In this document: piece after piece, positions 12,270-24,544 of the stretch | Layout of the letters: each line of letters opens with the position of its first letter | Position numbering within the stretch: the stretch's first letter is position 1 | Source: Eonycteris spelaea | Taxonomy: Eukaryota; Chordata; Mammalia; Chiroptera; Pteropodidae | DNA: 64,000 nucleotides | NCBI GenBank assembly: GCA_003508835.1 | Contig: PUFA01000224.1 | Coordinates: 2,232,001 to 2,296,000 of the forward strand | Direction: 5' to 3' | The notes under the pieces: generated by a model | Database searches by the model: none | The model's input: only the letters and a program-made list of their open reading frames with translations | Told to the model about the DNA's origin: nothing | Translations under genes and position numbers: made by a program

Positions 12270-14630
12270 TTACTATTCTGTATAATAAGCCTACTATGTA
12301 AGCGGTCATGAGGAATAAGACAAAGCAGCAACTGAGATTAAGTGTGAAATTTCCTTGGGTCTTTCTGTGTTTGTGTATTTGGTGGTTGATAAAAATATCC
12401 CGAATATTTGAAGTTTTCTTAGATTAATATTGACATGATGATTCTTGATCTAAATTGGCAAAGCAGAAATAATATTCCTTTTTTGTTCTGATGCTGCCCC
12501 AGCATGATCACATGTGAATAATTTCTACCGCGCCATACAACTGTGCCAATTTCTAGGTTTCATTGCCAAAATGATTCATTTTGCTCTCCACGACAGGTTT
12601 TCCTTTGAAATCCATAACTCGCGTGCTCTGGGAGATTGCTCACATATGTCTCTCCATCTGGTCTCCTGAGATGCTCTGTATCTGTTGAAGAACTGGATTT
12701 TTATTTTATTTCACTAAAAAATGTTTTATAGTTTGCCATAGCTCCAGTCTGGCTACTTTTTAACAATTAATATTTTAGGTTTAGTTTCGAAGGCGCGCAG
12801 TGCTACGAAGCTGTTGAGGTAGGTGGCAGGGGTGGCGGACGGGACGAGGCCAGGCGTTTGTCCTCTTCCCCACAGTGGAGCCTGCTCAGGGAGGGAGTGA
12901 GGGACCGGTCGGCTGGGACCACAACTTCTCCGCTTTGATACTTTTGCATGGTGGGGGTTCTTGTGATGTTTAGTGGGTCCACTGGCTCTGAGGGGCCTGG
13001 GACCTTTTAAAAATTTATTGGCATGAGTCCTTTGGGAAGTCAGGGGCTGCTGGTAATGAAAGGTATGCTTAGAAATGAGTTTTTTTTTTTTTTAAAGAAA
13101 GTTATTCACTTTTTTATTTGGAAAATGTCAAGAGGATTCAGCACACCTGCTGTGCTTGGGACTTTCGCTTTCCTCCTTTTCTTCGTATGCATTGTGAATT
13201 GTAGACTTGACTTTGGAGTTCCTCTGCTTTGCAGAGCTGCCCCCTGCCCCCCAAATCTCTGCGTTTCAAGGAGTGTATCTTTTATTCGGTCCCATTTTAA
13301 GTTGTCAATGGTAAACCAGTTGTGCTGCGGGATGGTAGTCAGGAATGATTGATTCGTCTCCTTAGGGTACACCCAGACACCTGCCCCTCCCTCCTGGGTT
13401 TTCACATGTGGCCCAGCCTCACCCTCCATGGCCCAGAGGACAACACAGGGTGATCCTATGCGCTGGATTCATTGTTTGGGTCACCAGGGGCGTTACTGTG
13501 TGGGAGACTAGACTGTCCGCCTGAAAAATTCAACGTGGGATATGTTGGGGGGAGTTGGAGGGGCAGGGAAGGGGAATTAAGTTCATAAAGCCAAATTTTG
13601 CTTAAGATACAAAAGACAGGTTACTTTTGCCATGTTCTGGCCAGAGCAGAGCCCTTCAGGTTTTGCGCCTAAAGGAGAAGAGATGCTCGTGTAGCTCCCT
13701 TGGTCCACGCAGAGAAAAGAGGTTCCTCGAGCCCTGTTTAGTTTCCCCAAGAATCCTTCCAGAAGCCCAGCTGCAGGAAGACAAGTGAGAGTTAGCTTCT
13801 GGGTTGCCCATGGATGGCACATGGGGACTGACCCTAAGACTTTCCCATTATGACCCACTGCCGAGCGGGAGGACAGCAGAGTGTCTGCGTATCCACTCTG
13901 GGCGGGACTTTCCTTCTTGGTCACCTCCATGCCGTATGAGAACAGGGGCTCTCAGTGGACTTGACCCTTGACTCTGGAGTGAGGAGTCTGGAGGGGTGGC
14001 CTGTTCTCAAGCCTGGCCACCAACCCAGGGGGCTGACAGACTCGGGTGGACGCTGCCTCTGTTGAGAGGGTGGAGTTTAGGGTTGCTACTAAATAGCGCA
14101 CCGTGTATGGGACAGCCATCACAAAGAATCACCTGACCCAGAATTTCAGAAGATGCCCATGTCGGGAAACCTTGCACTGGGACCTGCCTCATTTTTGTCC
14201 TTTCTGTGATACTGCTATCGTCATTCTTGGTGACTTCAGTTTTCATGCAGATGTCTGTTTAGTACCGCACCTGTTTTAATGTCCTGTTCCGTCCCTTTTA
14301 CACACCCCATGGGCCCAGTCCATGGACACGGTTCTGGCCTTATCACCCCTCATGAGTGAACTGTCTTCCTAGCGGTCTGGACCACTGACCCGGCCACGCC
14401 CCCGCTCGCCGACCCCTTTGTCTTCACTTCCCTTGCTCAGCTCCATCTCCATGATGCACCCATCTCCTGCCGCTGAAAACACCAAATTCCGTTCTTCCCC
14501 TCCCTGTCCTTATCATCCGGGCCACAACTTTAATTAAGCCCTGCTGTCCTGTTCTTCACCAGCACGTGATAAATTAAAATCTGGAGAAAAGCAACTATAC
14601 TGAGCGGTTTCTCTTTCGATTGATCTATTT
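12270..14630. other. Unassigned intronic sequence
   Basis: Mixed composition, GC-richer after 12780. T-run at 13080-13094. Open frames such as 13583-13930 (-) lack any recognisable protein character. 14280-14560 may be a worn repeat I cannot place. Confidence 0.45.
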
Positions 14631-14639
14631 TACCTGGGA

Positions 14640-15425
14640 ATCCGTGCCTCCTCGTGTGTCCCCACCGAGCCCAGCTGCCGTGAGGCACCCTGCACCACAT
14701 TTGCCAGCCTGCAGGCAGGCGTGCCTGGACTCCTTGTCCTCTTTCCTTTTCCTTGTCTCCTTCCTTTCCCCTCCCCGCTAATGGAACGACTTAGGATATC
14801 CCTGCTTTCATCAAAGGCAAACCAGTCACCTGCCTGTGCCCTGGGCCCATCCGCTCTTGCCTGGGTGAGGATTTCTACCAGCCGTAATCGTCTCTGGCTC
14901 TCCCGTTAGACCTTGTTAGGAAACGCTAGGCTGGCTCTGAACCCCACATTCCTCCCCCAGCTATGATGTAAATTCTCTATTGCCCACGTAGCTGAATTTC
15001 TTGACAGGGTTGTCTTTGGCGCTGTCTTCTCTTTTTGCTGGGTGGTGTTTCCTCAGCTCCACAAGTTTTGGCTTCCCTTTTTTTCTGAGATGGTGCTCAG
15101 GAATGTCACCGGTGACTTTCACATTGGCGAATCCCGTAGTCACTTCTGTTACTTCCTTAACCCACAGAATCGCCCGCCCTCACTCCCTGGGCCAGCCTTC
15201 TGCCTCGGCTTGTGTTGCACACTGCAGGTTTCCTGCCACTTCCCGAGCCACTGCGTCTCAGCCTCCTTTTAGGCTCCTCAGCTGCACTTGACCCCTGAGG
15301 GCCCCTCAGGGGGCCCCAGGGCTGTGTCTTGGGACCCCTTGTCTTTTTTACCTACATGCTTCCCTTTGAGTATGTCTATGCTCACTGCTTCAGATGTTAT
15401 GATATTAGCGATTCTCCATTAATCC
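14640..15425 (+). repeat. L2 LINE, sense, 5' part of a broken copy
   Basis: The right half carries the L2 phrase CCCAGGGCTGTGTCTTGGGA followed by CCCCTTGTC and TACCTACATGCTTCCC. The left half is pyrimidine-rich and more diverged. Overlapping open frames on both strands at 15001-15291 come from this element. Confidence 0.55.
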
Positions 15426-15429
15426 TAGA

Positions 15430-16190
15430 AAGGGAGGTTAATAAACTGTCTTTTTACCCTGCTCAGTGGCCCACAGGCCACCTGGTCCCTTAGTCTCTGG
15501 CTTCTAGTTGGGTTCCGCCAGTAGCGGGCGCAGACAGGAGGAGTAAGAGGTCAGTTTTCTCATTCCCGCCCTGCCTGATGACAGTTCTGCTATGACTGAA
15601 CTCCTTTATCACTACAGTTCCCGTTGAGGGTCCCCTCTTCCCTGGTCCACAGCCACTGGGTGTCACGTCCTCACTGGGTATCTGAGGTTGCAGTGCGAAC
15701 ATGAAGAGCCTCCTAGGTGCTGGCAACACCATTCCTTCCTGTCATTCGGGCCTCAGGTGGTCATGGCCACTGTTCCCTGTGGCTTCCCCACACCCCCTGG
15801 TCTCCTCAGCTGGCCTATCTGTAAAGAGTCCCTTCATTATATTTTTTTCGTTAAATCCTTTCATGGTTCTGATCTGACCAGGGCGTCATCGGTAATCTGA
15901 CAACACTATGCATGTGGCAGACTGCCACAGCTTTATGTCGAGCCTCGATCTTTCCTTTGAAGCCCAGAGTCTTGTGTTCAGCTGCCCAGCGAACGCTCCA
16001 CCCAGGTGTCTCGGAAGTACCACAGGCCCTCGTTTCATCCATTTCATTCTCACGTCGATGAGATGCTGTGGGAACGTAACTCTTGTGTATATCAACCAGC
16101 CTGTGGCAAAATTGGTTTTGTTAGACGCCATTTTGCTTAGTCATAGAGAATCCCGACAACGTTAAGTGAGGACTTACTGTACCTCAGACT
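15430..16190. other. Unassigned sequence between the two L2 blocks
   Basis: No family recognised. It could be diverged L2 or an older insertion that split it. Several overlapping short open frames on both strands, none convincing. Confidence 0.4.
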
Positions 16191-16199
16191 GCGTGCGGC

Positions 16200-17030
16200 C
16201 AAATAGGTCTTCTGATTCTGCATCGACTGTCCTTCCTCACACGTCCTCAAACCGTTTCTTCCATGGTTTCTCCATCTCCGTAGAGTGCACCTTTCTCTGC
16301 ACACGTCGTGTACCCTGGGATCATCCTTCTTCGAAACATACTGCAGCCCGTCTCCTCCTTCCCTCTCCGTCACCTCCACGGCCAGGCCCCCCCACACCTC
16401 GCCTGGACTGCTGCGGTGTCTCCTGACCCGCCTCCCTGCTTCTACTTCGGGCTTTCCTGCTGTCTGAGCTCCCTGTAGCAGCCGGATTAGACCGTAAAAT
16501 GAAAGCGATCTATCCCTTTCCAGTGGAAAACCTGCCAGGACTTACCATCCCACTGAGAGTAAAGTCAGAGCTCTTCACCTGGACTCACAAAGCCGCGTGG
16601 CATCTGCTCCTTACGTCTCCGCCACCGGCCCCTTCCCCTCACGTTCCTCAGCCACGGTGGTGCTTCTCCAGCTCGTCAGGCGGATTTCCGCGCTGGGTCC
16701 GCACACGGTTCTGTTGGCCTAGGATGCTCTCCCCTCACTGTGGCATGGCTGGTCCCTCTTGTCCTTCGGTTTTCAGTCTTAACGCTTACCTCCTCTGAGA
16801 GGCCTCCCCAGCCCCCCAAATAAAACACTTAGTCACTATTAGGTCACCTAATTTATTTCTTAATGTGGCCCTTAACGCTTTTTGATGTTTTTCTTGCTTA
16901 TTTGTGAACTTCGTATTGATACTAGGATTTAAATTAGCTCCATGAGAGCGTCCGGCCCTGTGATTCTGGCACCTGGGATGGTCAGCGGTGCATCGGTAGT
17001 GTTGAGTAAATACTTACTGAACCAGCAAAT
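16200..17030 (+). repeat. L2 LINE, sense, 3' part through the 3' terminus
   Basis: In order: CGCCTGGACTGCTGCGGTGT, CCCGCCTCCCTGCTTCTACT, AGAGTAAAGTCAGAGCTC, the CTTCCC/ACGTTCCTCAGCC region, GAGAGGCCTCCCCAGCC, the CTCCATGAGAGCGTCCGGC zone and a terminal GAGTAAATACTTACTG. This is the canonical L2 3' order. Confidence 0.75.
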
Positions 17031-17039
17031 ATCTGTCGT

Positions 17040-20000
17040 GGCATTTGCTTTTCAGATATACATATACGTAGGTCTGTATTTCTCTGGTTATAAAGTATTG
17101 TAGAAAATTTTAAATGTTAAAACATAAAACAAATGGAAAGCACCGTTTTCTAGCTACTTAGGCATCATAATGTGATCATGTGGGTATATTGCCTTCCACT
17201 CATGCATATGCTTGTCTGTGTAAGAACGTATTGATATTTTTAACTTGCATTTATCACAAATATCTTTCCCCTTTTTACAAAATAATTCTATTTCATCATT
17301 TTTAAGCAGCCACTAGACACTTAGTGAACTCTGAGAGGGTGTGAGCTAATTAATACCTGTTCCGTTAACTACTGGAATGCTTACCTCAATATAGCATTTA
17401 ATAAATGCTCATAAATATTATTGAATGAATGAATTTTATCATAGATAATAGTGAAAGTACCACACTTTAAATTTTTGGTTTTTTAATTTCCTCTTCATTA
17501 TTCTCCTTCAAATGTTTTAATGCTTTTATATATTTTTAATAAAACCCTACTTATCGGAAAGTGAAGAGCAGGGCCTTCTGCCTTCGAGTTCCATCAACAC
17601 TGGCTTTCTTATAAGGAATCCTGTAGACTCCTCGTGGGTTATGAGGAATGACTTTTTCACGCTGCGGCGACACAGATCCACAGCCACTGTGTCAAGGCAG
17701 CATCGGATACGTGGGAGTGTAGTGTGCACACGACCAGCACAATGCTGGTGACCGAGAAGATGCTCAACCCTTGTCATAAACATAGAAACGAGGCTAACGT
17801 GTCACATCTACATTCTTTGTCTAACTTTCACTTTTGGATATCAGATTTGGATATCTCACAAGTAGTGCTGATTTTCCTCAAATCGATGAGGCTTCGATGC
17901 CCCTCCCAGTCCCTGTGCTGATTTCTGTGGGGGAGGAAGGTGCCGAGCTCCCAGCATCACCCTGTCCTCCTCCAGAGCTGCTGCCTCCACTGCTGGGGTC
18001 AAGAGAGGCACCAACGCCCCTGGCCTCTCCGCGGGGATGTTCAGAGGTTTTATTTCTGCACAGCTTTTCTCTGTGGGACCCGGGCGAGTTGGGACCACTA
18101 GGAAAAAGTTCAGCCATACACACCTGTCGTTTCTTATAAGCGTGCTTACTGGTTATTGACCATGCTCCCCAGCTCGGATGACCCTTCGACTGTCATGAAC
18201 TCACTTCTGATAGGGACGGTGACATCCATCGTATCACGCTGGTCACTGAAAATTAAAGACGGACACGAGGATAGAAAGCATATCATTGGGTTATAACTTG
18301 ATATTATGTACTGTGTCCTCTAAAACAGATTTGTAAATAAAATTCTGCACCTTATTGTTAGCAGAATGCTTTTCTTTAGGCAGCCTAGCCACAAAGTGGT
18401 TTATGGACTAGATATGAATGGTGTCTTTCCAGGAAGTATTTTTTTTTTCCATTGAGTATTTTCATAGAAAGTTCAATATATCAATATTTGTAACAGATTT
18501 TCTTATGATGAGGCTTTGGAATTTATGTATTTTGAGGACCATATTGTTTTCTAATAAGATGTTAACACCCCAGTAATTGTCAGTGGGTAAAGGCTGGTCC
18601 TTAAAAAACAAACAAAAAACCCCCAAAACAAAAAAATCACTGAGTCATGTAATTAGGCATGTATTATGGCATATACTTATGGCATGGATTCAGTTGGAAA
18701 GTGAAGATAAATTCAGACTTTAGCATCTTGTAGCAACATAAACATTTTACAGTGCAGATTTACGGTGCACTATTAGTAAATGTCACCGAATATTTTACTG
18801 TTTTGTGCAGTTTTTATTAATGAAGTTAGTGAAACTAGTTGCTAAACAAAAATGCACTCACAAAGAAAATAGCATGAGAATATTTTGTGATTATCAGAAA
18901 GCAACTGAGTGAGTAATCAATGTAATAGTAATATTATTTGATGCATTATTTTTTCTAAATTTCAAGTTAAGGAACCATTCAAAGGCAAACATTTCCCGTG
19001 ATACTTGGATAGAGTTGATAAATTCCTAGGCCAAGCTAAGGGTGGTGGAAGTATTTTATTTCATTGACTGAGTTGTTTTGCACTTTGGTCCTGTGCAAAC
19101 TCCATACACATCTGCACAGTCATTGTCAGGTTCTTATCCACATTCTTCCTCTGATATTTCCTCAGACAACCTCACTGCAATTATATTATTGAGAAGTAAT
19201 TTATGGTAGATAATTCTTATAATATAGAATTTTCAGAGAAATGAGCAATGACTTTTTTCATTAAATATTCAAATATATTTATAGAACCCATGGTTACTTT
19301 AGGAGTTAAAGAATTTGGGAAAAGGCAGAAATTGATAGTTTATTCATGGCAGCGAGGGTGGGGGATGACCTGGAAAATACCTGCTGGCACTTACAGGGAA
19401 TAGACACTATGACAATTGATGAGTATTTACCTAAGGAAAATCATAAAGGAGACTCTGTTTCGGATTTCCTGGTGGTTTGTATGAGTGTTAAATTACATCT
19501 ACTAGGAAATGGTATCACCCTAAATCATCACTGGGCAAAAACTTCTTGTCTTTTAAATATAATGGTTGCTGTTTTTCTTTTTACACAAGTGTTGCATTTA
19601 GATCCTCCCTGTATAAAACCTAAAATATACAGAAAAGCCCAAAAAACTAGAAATCAGCTATAACTCATGCCTAGAGATAATCATAGTTAATATTAAGTGT
19701 ATTTATGTCTGGGTTTGTTTCTATGTGCCTCTATATAGTTTCTGTTGATATAGATATGAACTATAAACAGTCATTTCTTTGCATGGTTCTGATATGCATG
19801 CATTTCAATTACCAGCGTTTTAGTTAAGTAACTCCAATTCCTTAGTAATATGGTTCAGATTTCACTTACCATGGTATATTAACTGAGTAATTGCGTAGAG
19901 TACAAACTTTACTGCTAGCTCTTCAGTCATAAAATCACTGAGTAAATAACAGATGGATATCCCTTCTTTCAAAGGGATGATTTGCCTCATTTTGGGCTCT

Positions 20001-20120
20001 GGCAGCAAACTATGTAGCTGTGTTCCCTCCTCATCTTCTAGTGAGACACCCACATGGCATTTTACAAAAATGATCATTGAAGAAGCGCTTGATCAAGGAA
20101 AAGTCCAGCAAAGAAATAAC
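17040..20120. other. AT-rich unassigned intronic sequence
   Basis: Mostly AT-rich. 17330-17430 ends in a GAATGAATGAAT L2-like tail. 17560-18130 is GC-richer with overlapping chance frames. 18400-19300 is unique-looking. 19660-19760 (ATAATCATAGTTAATATTAA and following) may be an old LINE scrap. Nothing firm. Confidence 0.4.
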
Positions 20121-20124
20121 CTGT

Positions 20125-20301
20125 GATAATTCTGGAAATGAAATTTGATTCCATCGTGAGTAGAGTTCGAGAATGAATAGCTGATGTAGGAACTGACACT
20201 GCTGCTATTCTAGAACCTCTAGCTATGCACCAGAGAAACTTAGGAAAGGTGGACTTGTCGACGCCAATTAGGAAAGTGGTCGCGATGGAAAGAATGAAGA
20301 T
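20125..20301 (+). pseudogene. Tigger/pogo-type transposase relic, left part
   Basis: From about 20125 the + strand reads KFDSIVSRVRE, a stop (TGA, plausibly from a Trp codon), then IADVGTDTAAILEPLA and RNLGKVDLSTPI, with protein-like codon usage. It continues after the L1 insertion at 21207. The C-terminal part there carries a motif I know from Tigger-like (CENP-B/jerky superfamily) transposases. The frame has a stop and a frameshift upstream, so it is dead. The element's terminal inverted repeats were not located, and a retrocopy of a domesticated Tigger-derived gene is an alternative. Confidence 0.6.
20289..20301 (+). repeat. Target-site duplication, left copy
   Basis: AAAGAATGAAGAT, 13 bp, identical to 21194-21206. 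It brackets the L1 insertion. Confidence 0.85.
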
Positions 20302-20907
20302 GTCCATAGTGGCTGCACCAACTTACATTCCCGCCAGCAGCGGATGGAGTTTTTCTTCCCACAGCCTCGCCAACCCCTCATTACTCGTCTTGTTGATAAT
20401 AGCCATTCTAACAGATGTGAGGTGGTATCTCACTGTGCTTGTGATTTGCATTTCCCTAAAAGTTAGTGAAGTTAAGCATCTTTTCGTATATCTGTCGGCC
20501 ATTTGTATGTCTTCTTGGGAGTAGCGTCTGTTCAGCTCCTCTGCCCATTTTTTAATTGGATGGCTTGCCTTTTGTTACTGTGCTAAGTTCTTTATGTATT
20601 TTGGATGTTAACCCCTTATCGAGGTGTTGTTTGCAAAGATCTTCTCTATTCAATTAGTTAGTTGCCTTTGTGTTTTGTTGATTTCTTTTGCTGTGCAGAA
20701 GCTTTTTAGTTTGATATAGTCCTGTTTATTTATTTTTGCTTTTACTTCCTTTACCTTTGAAGTCAAATTCATAAAATCCTCTAAGACCAATCTTATTGTT
20801 TCAGGTCTTATATTAGTCTTTGATCCATTCTGAGTTCATTTTTGTATATGGTGACAAATAAGTCTAGTCTCATCCCTTTGCATGTGGTTCTCCATTTTCC
20901 CAGCATC
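20302..20907 (-). mobile_element. L1 insertion, inverted 5' segment
   Basis: Plus-strand text is reverse-complement L1 ORF2: TTCCCGCCAGCAGCGGATGG, GAGGTGGTATCTCACTGTGC, TTTGCTGTGCAGAAGCTTTT, and TTGATCCATTCTGAGTTCAT. It is joined at about 20908 to a sense L1 3' UTR, and the pair is bracketed by one 13-bp duplication, the structure made by twin priming. Confidence 0.85.
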
Positions 20908-21193
20908 GTAAAATCAAGAACTTGTAAGCGATGTGTGAAACTGAAAGCAACAAAGGAACAAACAAGACAAAACCTCGTAGGCACAGACAATAGTGTGGTG
21001 GCTTTCAGAGAGAAAAGGGGGTCTGAGGAGGTAGAAGGTAAAGGGGGTCAAATGCATAGTGCCAGAAGGAGATTAGACTTTGGGTGTCAAGCACACAAAT
21101 GCAATATACAAATGAAGTGTTATAGAATTGTACACCTGAAACTTATTTCATTAACCAATGTCATCCTGATAAGTAAAATTAAAAAAAAATTAA
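20908..21193 (+). mobile_element. L1 insertion, sense 3' UTR and A-rich tail
   Basis: Sense L1 3' end: GAAACTGAAAGCAACAAAGG, GGCACAGACAATAGTGTGGT, GGTAAAGGGGGTCAAATGC, TAGAATTGTACACCTGAAAC, TTAACCAATGTCATCCTGAT, then an A-rich tail to 21193. The same 3' UTR recurs at 28700-28955. This 3' UTR type is one I associate with bats, from memory. Confidence 0.85.
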
Positions 21194-21206
21194 AAAGAAT
21201 GAAGAT
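21194..21206 (+). repeat. Target-site duplication, right copy
   Basis: Identical to 20289-20301. Joining the flanks after removing one copy restores an uninterrupted transposase-like frame. Confidence 0.85.
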
Positions 21207-21405
21207 ATCCCAGAAGTAGTGACGTCAGTGAAAAATCACATTAAAGGAACTCAGATATTTCACAACATTGAAAGCAAAAGGAGAAAGTGTTAGAAAGGAG
21301 TATGACAATTGCCCAAGGCATAAAAAGATGCTCGCTTTGTATAGTAGGGTGTGTGATGAGAAAAGGCAAGTACTGTTCAATCTGTTCTCTGTTAGTGTCT
21401 TATGA
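21207..21405 (+). pseudogene. Tigger/pogo-type transposase relic, C-terminal part
   Basis: Directly after the duplication it reads PEVVTSVKNHIKGTQIFHNIES. A small deletion shifts frame, and it resumes as LERSMTIAQGIKR, a phrase typical of the C-terminus of Tigger-like transposases, followed by a worn region corresponding to the family's PYRKxYDEKK zone. Stops and shifts show it is inactive. Confidence 0.65.
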
Positions 21406-21839
21406 CTAATGAAAGGAAATACTTTAATTCTCAATGTTTCTAATATTTCAAATGATAGTGTACTAAATCTTAGGGTTTTTAAAAAATTCTCTTATACATT
21501 TATAACTGATAAGAGTTTTTAATGTTTGGACAATACATTTTAAAGGTCATGGAAAAATTGCAGTTTTCCCGTTAAGATCATTTGGCATGGTTTCAGCTTC
21601 CATGGTCATTTTAACAGTTCCACATTACCGTGCAAAGTGAGGGCTTCCTGTTTAGAACTATTGTCTTCATTCTTGTGGCCAAATATTTGCACATATACAT
21701 TTTCTATATGTTATGAATTCATTAATACAGTATTATTTTTACTTTATCTCATACTTTTAAAGAAAATTATATTTGAGAAAAATAAGTTTTAAGAAATATT
21801 TACGTATTAACTCTCAGATCTTTGTTTCTTTGTACAAGG

Positions 21840-24150
21840 TCCTTCCTCCTGAAAAACTTCTCATAACATTTCCTTTAGTGCAAGTATACTGTTGAAGAAT
21901 TCTCTCAGCATTTTTTTTTTTTTTTTGCTAAAAAGTTATTTCACCTTTATCTTTGAAGGATATTTTCACTGAGGATAATTTTTAGTTTGACTGTTACTTT
22001 TTCTTTTAATGCTTCAAAGATGCTGTCTAATGGCCTTCGATTTGCACAGTTACTGACGACAAGTCTGCCCTCATTTTTATGTTCCTTTCTGTGCAATGTC
22101 TTTCCTGTCTCTCCCCCGCCCCACTGCTTTTAAAATTTTTTTCTTCCTCTTTGGTTGTCAGCCATCTGATTATGATTTGTCTTGGTGTGTTGTTTGTGTT
22201 AATCTAGAGTTCATTGAGTTTTTTAGATCTGTGGGTTTATAATTTATCTCAAATTAGTAATTTTTTGAACTATTCAGACAATGTTTGGTCTCCTCTTATC
22301 CTGGTTTAGCCTCTAATTACATGTATGCTAGACCACTTGATATTATTCCATGGGACACTGAGGCTCTGTTCATTTCGTTTTTCAGTTTCCCCCCCTTTTT
22401 GTACCAATTTTGGGTATGTGCTATTGCTAGATCTTGAGGTTCCCTGCTCTTCTTGTCCGTTATGTCTCATGTGCTGGTAATCTCATCTAGTGGAATTTTT
22501 ATTTTAAATACATTTTGCATTTCTAAAAGTTGTAATCACTTGCTTTTACAACATTTCTCTCCATATATCCATTTTCCTTTACCTTCTTGGGCATATTTAT
22601 AATAGCATTTTTAACATTTTTGTCTGTTCCATTATTTTTTGGCATTTCTGCATCTTGATTTTTAACTGATTTTCTTTTTTTATGAGTCATGTTTTAATTT
22701 TTCTGTCCAGCTGTATTTGATTTGACTACCAAAATTGTAAAATTTGCATTGAGTTTGATATTTTGTTGATTTTTCTTAAGACTTTGGATTTCTTTTTCTG
22801 GTAGGCAATAAAGTCATTTGTGGATTTTGCCTTTATTGAGGTTTATTTTCAAGTTCTTTGAAGACATTTAGAATTGCCTTTATCCTAAGAATAATATCCC
22901 ATTTCAAGGGCATTGCCCTCTTGAATTATTTTTTACCAAAGACTCACTGTGCATTCAATTGGCCTCTAGTTTGGTTAGAAAGAACATGAATGAATCTATT
23001 TTTTAAAAATCAAATGGACATTTTTACGTGGACAACATAAAAATATATACAAGAGCAATTACTACATATCTTATAGAGTTTAAACTATATGTGGAAATAA
23101 AGTACAAAAATACAATAAAACAGATGATGGAGTATCGAGGTTCTAAACTTGCAGCGCATCAATAAATGGTAAATGTAATTTTGCATTCGATAGGGATAAA
23201 AATAAAACAATGAAGTAATAGTTCAGTGTTTTTCAATGTGGTCCTATGATCTCAATTATTACCTGGAAGCCAGATCTTAACAGACTGAGATAAGCCTTTT
23301 TTCCCCCCTTATTCTGAGTTTTTATTTTCTATTAACCCATCTTCTAGAAGAGAAATCAAATGTATAGTTATAAATTACTTTTCAAGCCCATCCATGGTAT
23401 TGTTAACTATTATTTTTTTTTAGTTCTAGAATGTCCATTTGATTTTTTCAAAAAATGGATTCCTGTTTTCTGGTGATTTTCTTCATTAGTTCATCCATTT
23501 TCCCACTATTTTCTTTATTCTGTTATTTATAGTTGTTTAGAAATTCTTCTTTGATAACTCTTCTCTTCTTCTTAATATTGGTCAAATTTTCTTGCCTCTG
23601 TGCATGTCTAGCCATTTTTTATTGAGTTCTAGATGTTTTATGTCAAAAGTTTAGAGATTACAGGTGATCTGCTGTATTTTCCATTAGGGAGAGACTCTCC
23701 ACCTGCTCTTTTATCTTAAGCATTTATGATGAAGGGTTGATCGACTTAATCCAATTAGAAAGGAAGCTGGATCAGGGCTGTGTTCTTAAGGTTTGATTCT
23801 GGTATGATCCTGTTCTTTTGGCATGGCTTTTCTGGATTTAGGATTAAGACCTCACCTCTTAGGGACCTGTTCCCAGCCCCTGTAGGTATCTAATGCTATG
23901 TATTTCTCTCTCACAACTGCGAGACTGGGGGGTTCAGTGCTACTCTCCAGAAAGTCTCAGCCTATTTCTCAGATCTAATGCAGTATGTACTTTAAAAATC
24001 TGGTAAACGTCTTAAGGGAGGAATGGTCAGAATGCTGGAAATGGATTCCTTTTCCTGACTGGTCATTCTTTCTTAAGTCCCACTGCCTGGGAAATTGAAC
24101 TCAGTTTTATAGACTCTGTTCAGATCATCAGCCTTATGTAATTACAGAAC
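21840..24150 (-). mobile_element. Old L1 LINE, antisense
   Basis: Reverse-complement ancient L1: CTCATAACATTTCCTTTAGT, GATTATGATTTGTCTTGGTG, TAGATCTGTGGGTTTATAAT, CTAATTACATGTATGCTAGA, and GACACTGAGGCTCTGTTCAT. 22980-23400 may be a separate AT-rich scrap. T-run at 21911-21926. Confidence 0.7.
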
Positions 24151-24540
24151 CAAGCAATTTTTTTTTTAAGGATACTGCTTTTGTATTGAAGTCACTCAAG
24201 TTTTCTGTTTGTCATTCCAGTGCCCTGCAACCTGTAAAACCCCAGCTGCTTCTCATGCCCTCAGCGGAGGCCCCCTTTCAGCACCAAGCCTGATTTTCAG
24301 CCATCATCCCCGGGGGAGATCATGGCAGGCATCGGTTTACCTTGGAGAAGTTCTCCACGTTCTTGAATTTTAGCTCACCTACCCTCTTGGTGCTTCAGGA
24401 GCTCTCTGATAGATCTACAAAGATGATTTTGTACTGTGGAGTTTTCTAGTTCTCATGATGTAGTTTTGGCCTCTGACCTGTTCTACCTACTGGAGGCAGA
24501 AGTCTCCTAACGCATGAAATTCTGCCTTCATCGGTTTGAC
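24150..24540. other. Unassigned sequence between L1 pieces
   Basis: GC-richer text (CCAGCTGCTTCTCATGCCC and onward), probably a further diverged part of the flanking old L1 or a small insertion in it. Confidence 0.35.
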
Positions 24541-24544
24541 TTTC

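Noticed and set aside
13478..13500. CTCF-like site (TCACCAGGGGCG)
   Set aside because: A partial match to the core only, expected often by chance in 64 kb.
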